Source: an uncultured Collinsella sp.
Lineage (GTDB): Bacteria; Actinomycetota; Coriobacteriia; Coriobacteriales; Coriobacteriaceae
Direction: 5' to 3'
Assembly: GCA_900751755.1 (NCBI GenBank)
Contig: CAADSP010000060.1
Coordinates: forward strand, 1-23,134
DNA: 23,134 nucleotides
The position numbers and the translations under genes are program-made. The notes beneath the pieces were generated by a model. It saw nothing but the letters and a program-made list of their open reading frames with translations, made no database searches and was not told where the DNA came from. This document shows, in pieces, positions 21,874-23,134 of the stretch; the first letter of the stretch is position 1; every line of letters begins with the position of its first letter.

Positions 21874-23082
21874 ATGTCTTCCCAGTTGACGGTTGTTGTC
21901 GCTGGCATCGTGCTGGTCGTGGCCATTGTGGTCGCGCTGGTCATCATGCGCCGCGGCGACTCTCGCTTTACCTACGACACGCAGCACGGAACGGCCCCGC
22001 GCGCCACCGAGGGCGAGGGCAATACGGCCGCTACGGCCTTCAAGGGCCGTTTTTCCATCCTCACCGCGGGCGTGGGTGCGATGTTTGCCGCGCTTGCCGT
22101 TAAGCTGTGGGGCATGCAGATGGTCTCGTCGGACTACTACGACAAGCAGGCCAAGAGCAATCAGACCCGTACCGTTACCACGCCTGCCGTGCGTGGCCGC
22201 ATCTTGGACCGCAACGGCGTCGCGCTGGTGCAAAATCGCCCCTCGCTTGCCGTCGTCGCCTATCGTGACCTTGCCGACGACAAGGTACTGGTGCGTCATC
22301 TTGCCAACGTGCTCGGCATGCCGTATATCGCGGTGCTGCGCAACATCCAAGACAATTCCGAAGGCGCGCAGAGCCTGCATACGATCGCGACTGACGTGCG
22401 CCGCTCTACTGTCGCCTACATTCAGGAGCACGCCGGTGAGTTTCCCGGCGTGAAGATTGCCGAGCGCACCGAGCGCCAGTACCCGTATGGTGAGACCGCC
22501 TGCCATATTTTGGGCTATACCGGCACCATTACCTCCGAGCAGCTCGAGACGCAGAATAAGAAGTCGTCGGACGGCAACGATAACGCGGCTGGTCAGATCT
22601 CGTATCAATCGGGTGATATCGTGGGTCAGGCGGGCGTAGAGATTTACTACGAAAATCTGCTGCAGGGCATTCGCGGTGAGCAGACCGTAAAAGTTGACGC
22701 CTCGGGCAACGTGACCGGTCAAGCCGGCGCTGTTCCCGCCAAGGCCGGTTCTGACATTAAGCTTACGCTCGATCTTAAGATTCAACAGGCTTGCGAGACG
22801 GCTCTGGCGAATGCCATTGAGCTTGCCAAGACCACGGGCCATGGCGATGCCGGCAACGGCGCCGTGGTGTGCCTCGATCCCAACAATGGTGAGATTCTGG
22901 GCATGGCGAGCGAGCCCAAGTTTGATCCGTCGGTGTTCATCGGCGGCGTTTCCAACGACGTGTGGACCGAGCTCAACGACGACAAGGGTTCGCATCCGCT
23001 GCTCAACCGCGCCATTAGCGGCCAGTATATGTCGGGCTCGACCCACCAGCCCCCCCCCGCCCCGGGCAGCGGGATACCCTGA
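21874..23082 (+). CDS. mrdA: Penicillin-binding protein 2, truncated at the transpeptidase active site
   Basis: 402 codons are open, against about 600 or more in a complete PBP2. GGGAGG lies seven bases before the ATG. Two hydrophobic segments occur at 5-25 and about 61-82; canonical PBP2 has one. The dimerisation domain follows with VRGRILDRNGVALVQNRPS, then YPYGETACHILGYTG, then GQAGVEIYYENLLQG. The transpeptidase domain begins with GAVVCLDPNNGEILGMAS. The sequence is normal through SGST (Ser389, Thr390). The next residues read HQPPP instead of x-K-P, the catalytic Lys is lost, a run of C follows and a stop appears at 23080. This is best read as a complete gene cut by a bad sequence end, not a natural pseudogene. 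Confidence 0.88.
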   Translation: MSSQLTVVVAGIVLVVAIVVALVIMRRGDSRFTYDTQHGTAPRATEGEGNTAATAFKGRFSILTAGVGAMFAALAVKLWGMQMVSSDYYDKQAKSNQTRTVTTPAVRGRILDRNGVALVQNRPSLAVVAYRDLADDKVLVRHLANVLGMPYIAVLRNIQDNSEGAQSLHTIATDVRRSTVAYIQEHAGEFPGVKIAERTERQYPYGETACHILGYTGTITSEQLETQNKKSSDGNDNAAGQISYQSGDIVGQAGVEIYYENLLQGIRGEQTVKVDASGNVTGQAGAVPAKAGSDIKLTLDLKIQQACETALANAIELAKTTGHGDAGNGAVVCLDPNNGEILGMASEPKFDPSVFIGGVSNDVWTELNDDKGSHPLLNRAISGQYMSGSTHQPPPAPGSGIP

Positions 23083-23134
23083 GGCTCGATGACGGACCCG
23101 CCCAGCGCCGTCCCCTGCCGCTGCACACACAGCA
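23044..23134. other. Anomalous sequence at the window end
   Basis: From 23044 the PBP2 frame no longer encodes the expected protein. The stretch opens with a nine-base C run (23050-23058), G and four C, and has several stops in the PBP2 frame neighbourhood. It is probably assembly or sequencing error at a contig end, or a chimeric join. Confidence 0.65.

Noticed and set aside
21853..23130. A 425-codon minus-strand open frame
   Set aside because: It is antisense to the PBP2 gene and has no recognisable domain.

Overview
The window looks like a Coriobacteriia chromosome segment, most likely Collinsella or a close relative. This rests on about 55-72% GC, gene-for-gene resemblance of the proteins, the gene fusions (RmlC-RmlD, AroE-AroK) and the Rod/Mre cluster of a Gram-positive rod. 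The genus is inferred from memory of protein families; no search was run. The window begins inside a gene. It ends in sequence that does not continue the last gene properly, so the right edge is probably a contig end.

Layout. (1) 1-3978 is a cell-surface polysaccharide block: the 3' part of a fused dTDP-rhamnose epimerase/reductase (+), a membrane-anchored family 2 glycosyltransferase (-), and a two-gene ABC-2 polysaccharide exporter (+). (2) 4033-4151 is tRNA-Arg(UCU) with its terminator. (3) 4214-12777 is one long minus-strand operon, transcribed aroF - tyrA - aroB - aroA - aroC - pheA - aroE/K - aroQ. Eight genes encode ten activities: every step from PEP + erythrose-4-phosphate to chorismate, plus the committed steps to phenylalanine and tyrosine. 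Most junctions are tight (3 nt, 36 nt, a 7-nt overlap, 1 nt, 0 nt). Two are wider and hold palindromes: a perfect 37-bp inverted pair between aroC and pheA, and a 15-bp hairpin between aroE/K and aroQ. The operon leader has a terminator-like hairpin. (4) 12982-13103 is tRNA-Arg(CCG) with promoter and terminator, divergent from the aro operon. (5) 13122-15872 is a P-type cation ATPase with a long basic C-terminal tail. (6) 15993-19102 holds a zinc-ribbon membrane protein, a cytoplasmic cyclophilin and a TPR membrane protein. (7) 19218 to the end is mreB - mreC - mreD - mrdA (PBP2), the elongasome operon, with mrdA broken at the window edge.

How it fits together. The left block builds and exports a probably rhamnose-containing wall polysaccharide. 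The central operon supplies aromatic amino acids. The right block builds the cylindrical wall. The two uncharacterised membrane proteins (zinc ribbon-TM-coiled coil and TPR-TM-outside domain) sit just before mreB and are the least explained genes here. I see no phage, IS transposase, CRISPR array or defence system. The most unusual structures are non-coding: the paired REP-like palindromes inside the aro operon and the leader hairpin in front of aroF.
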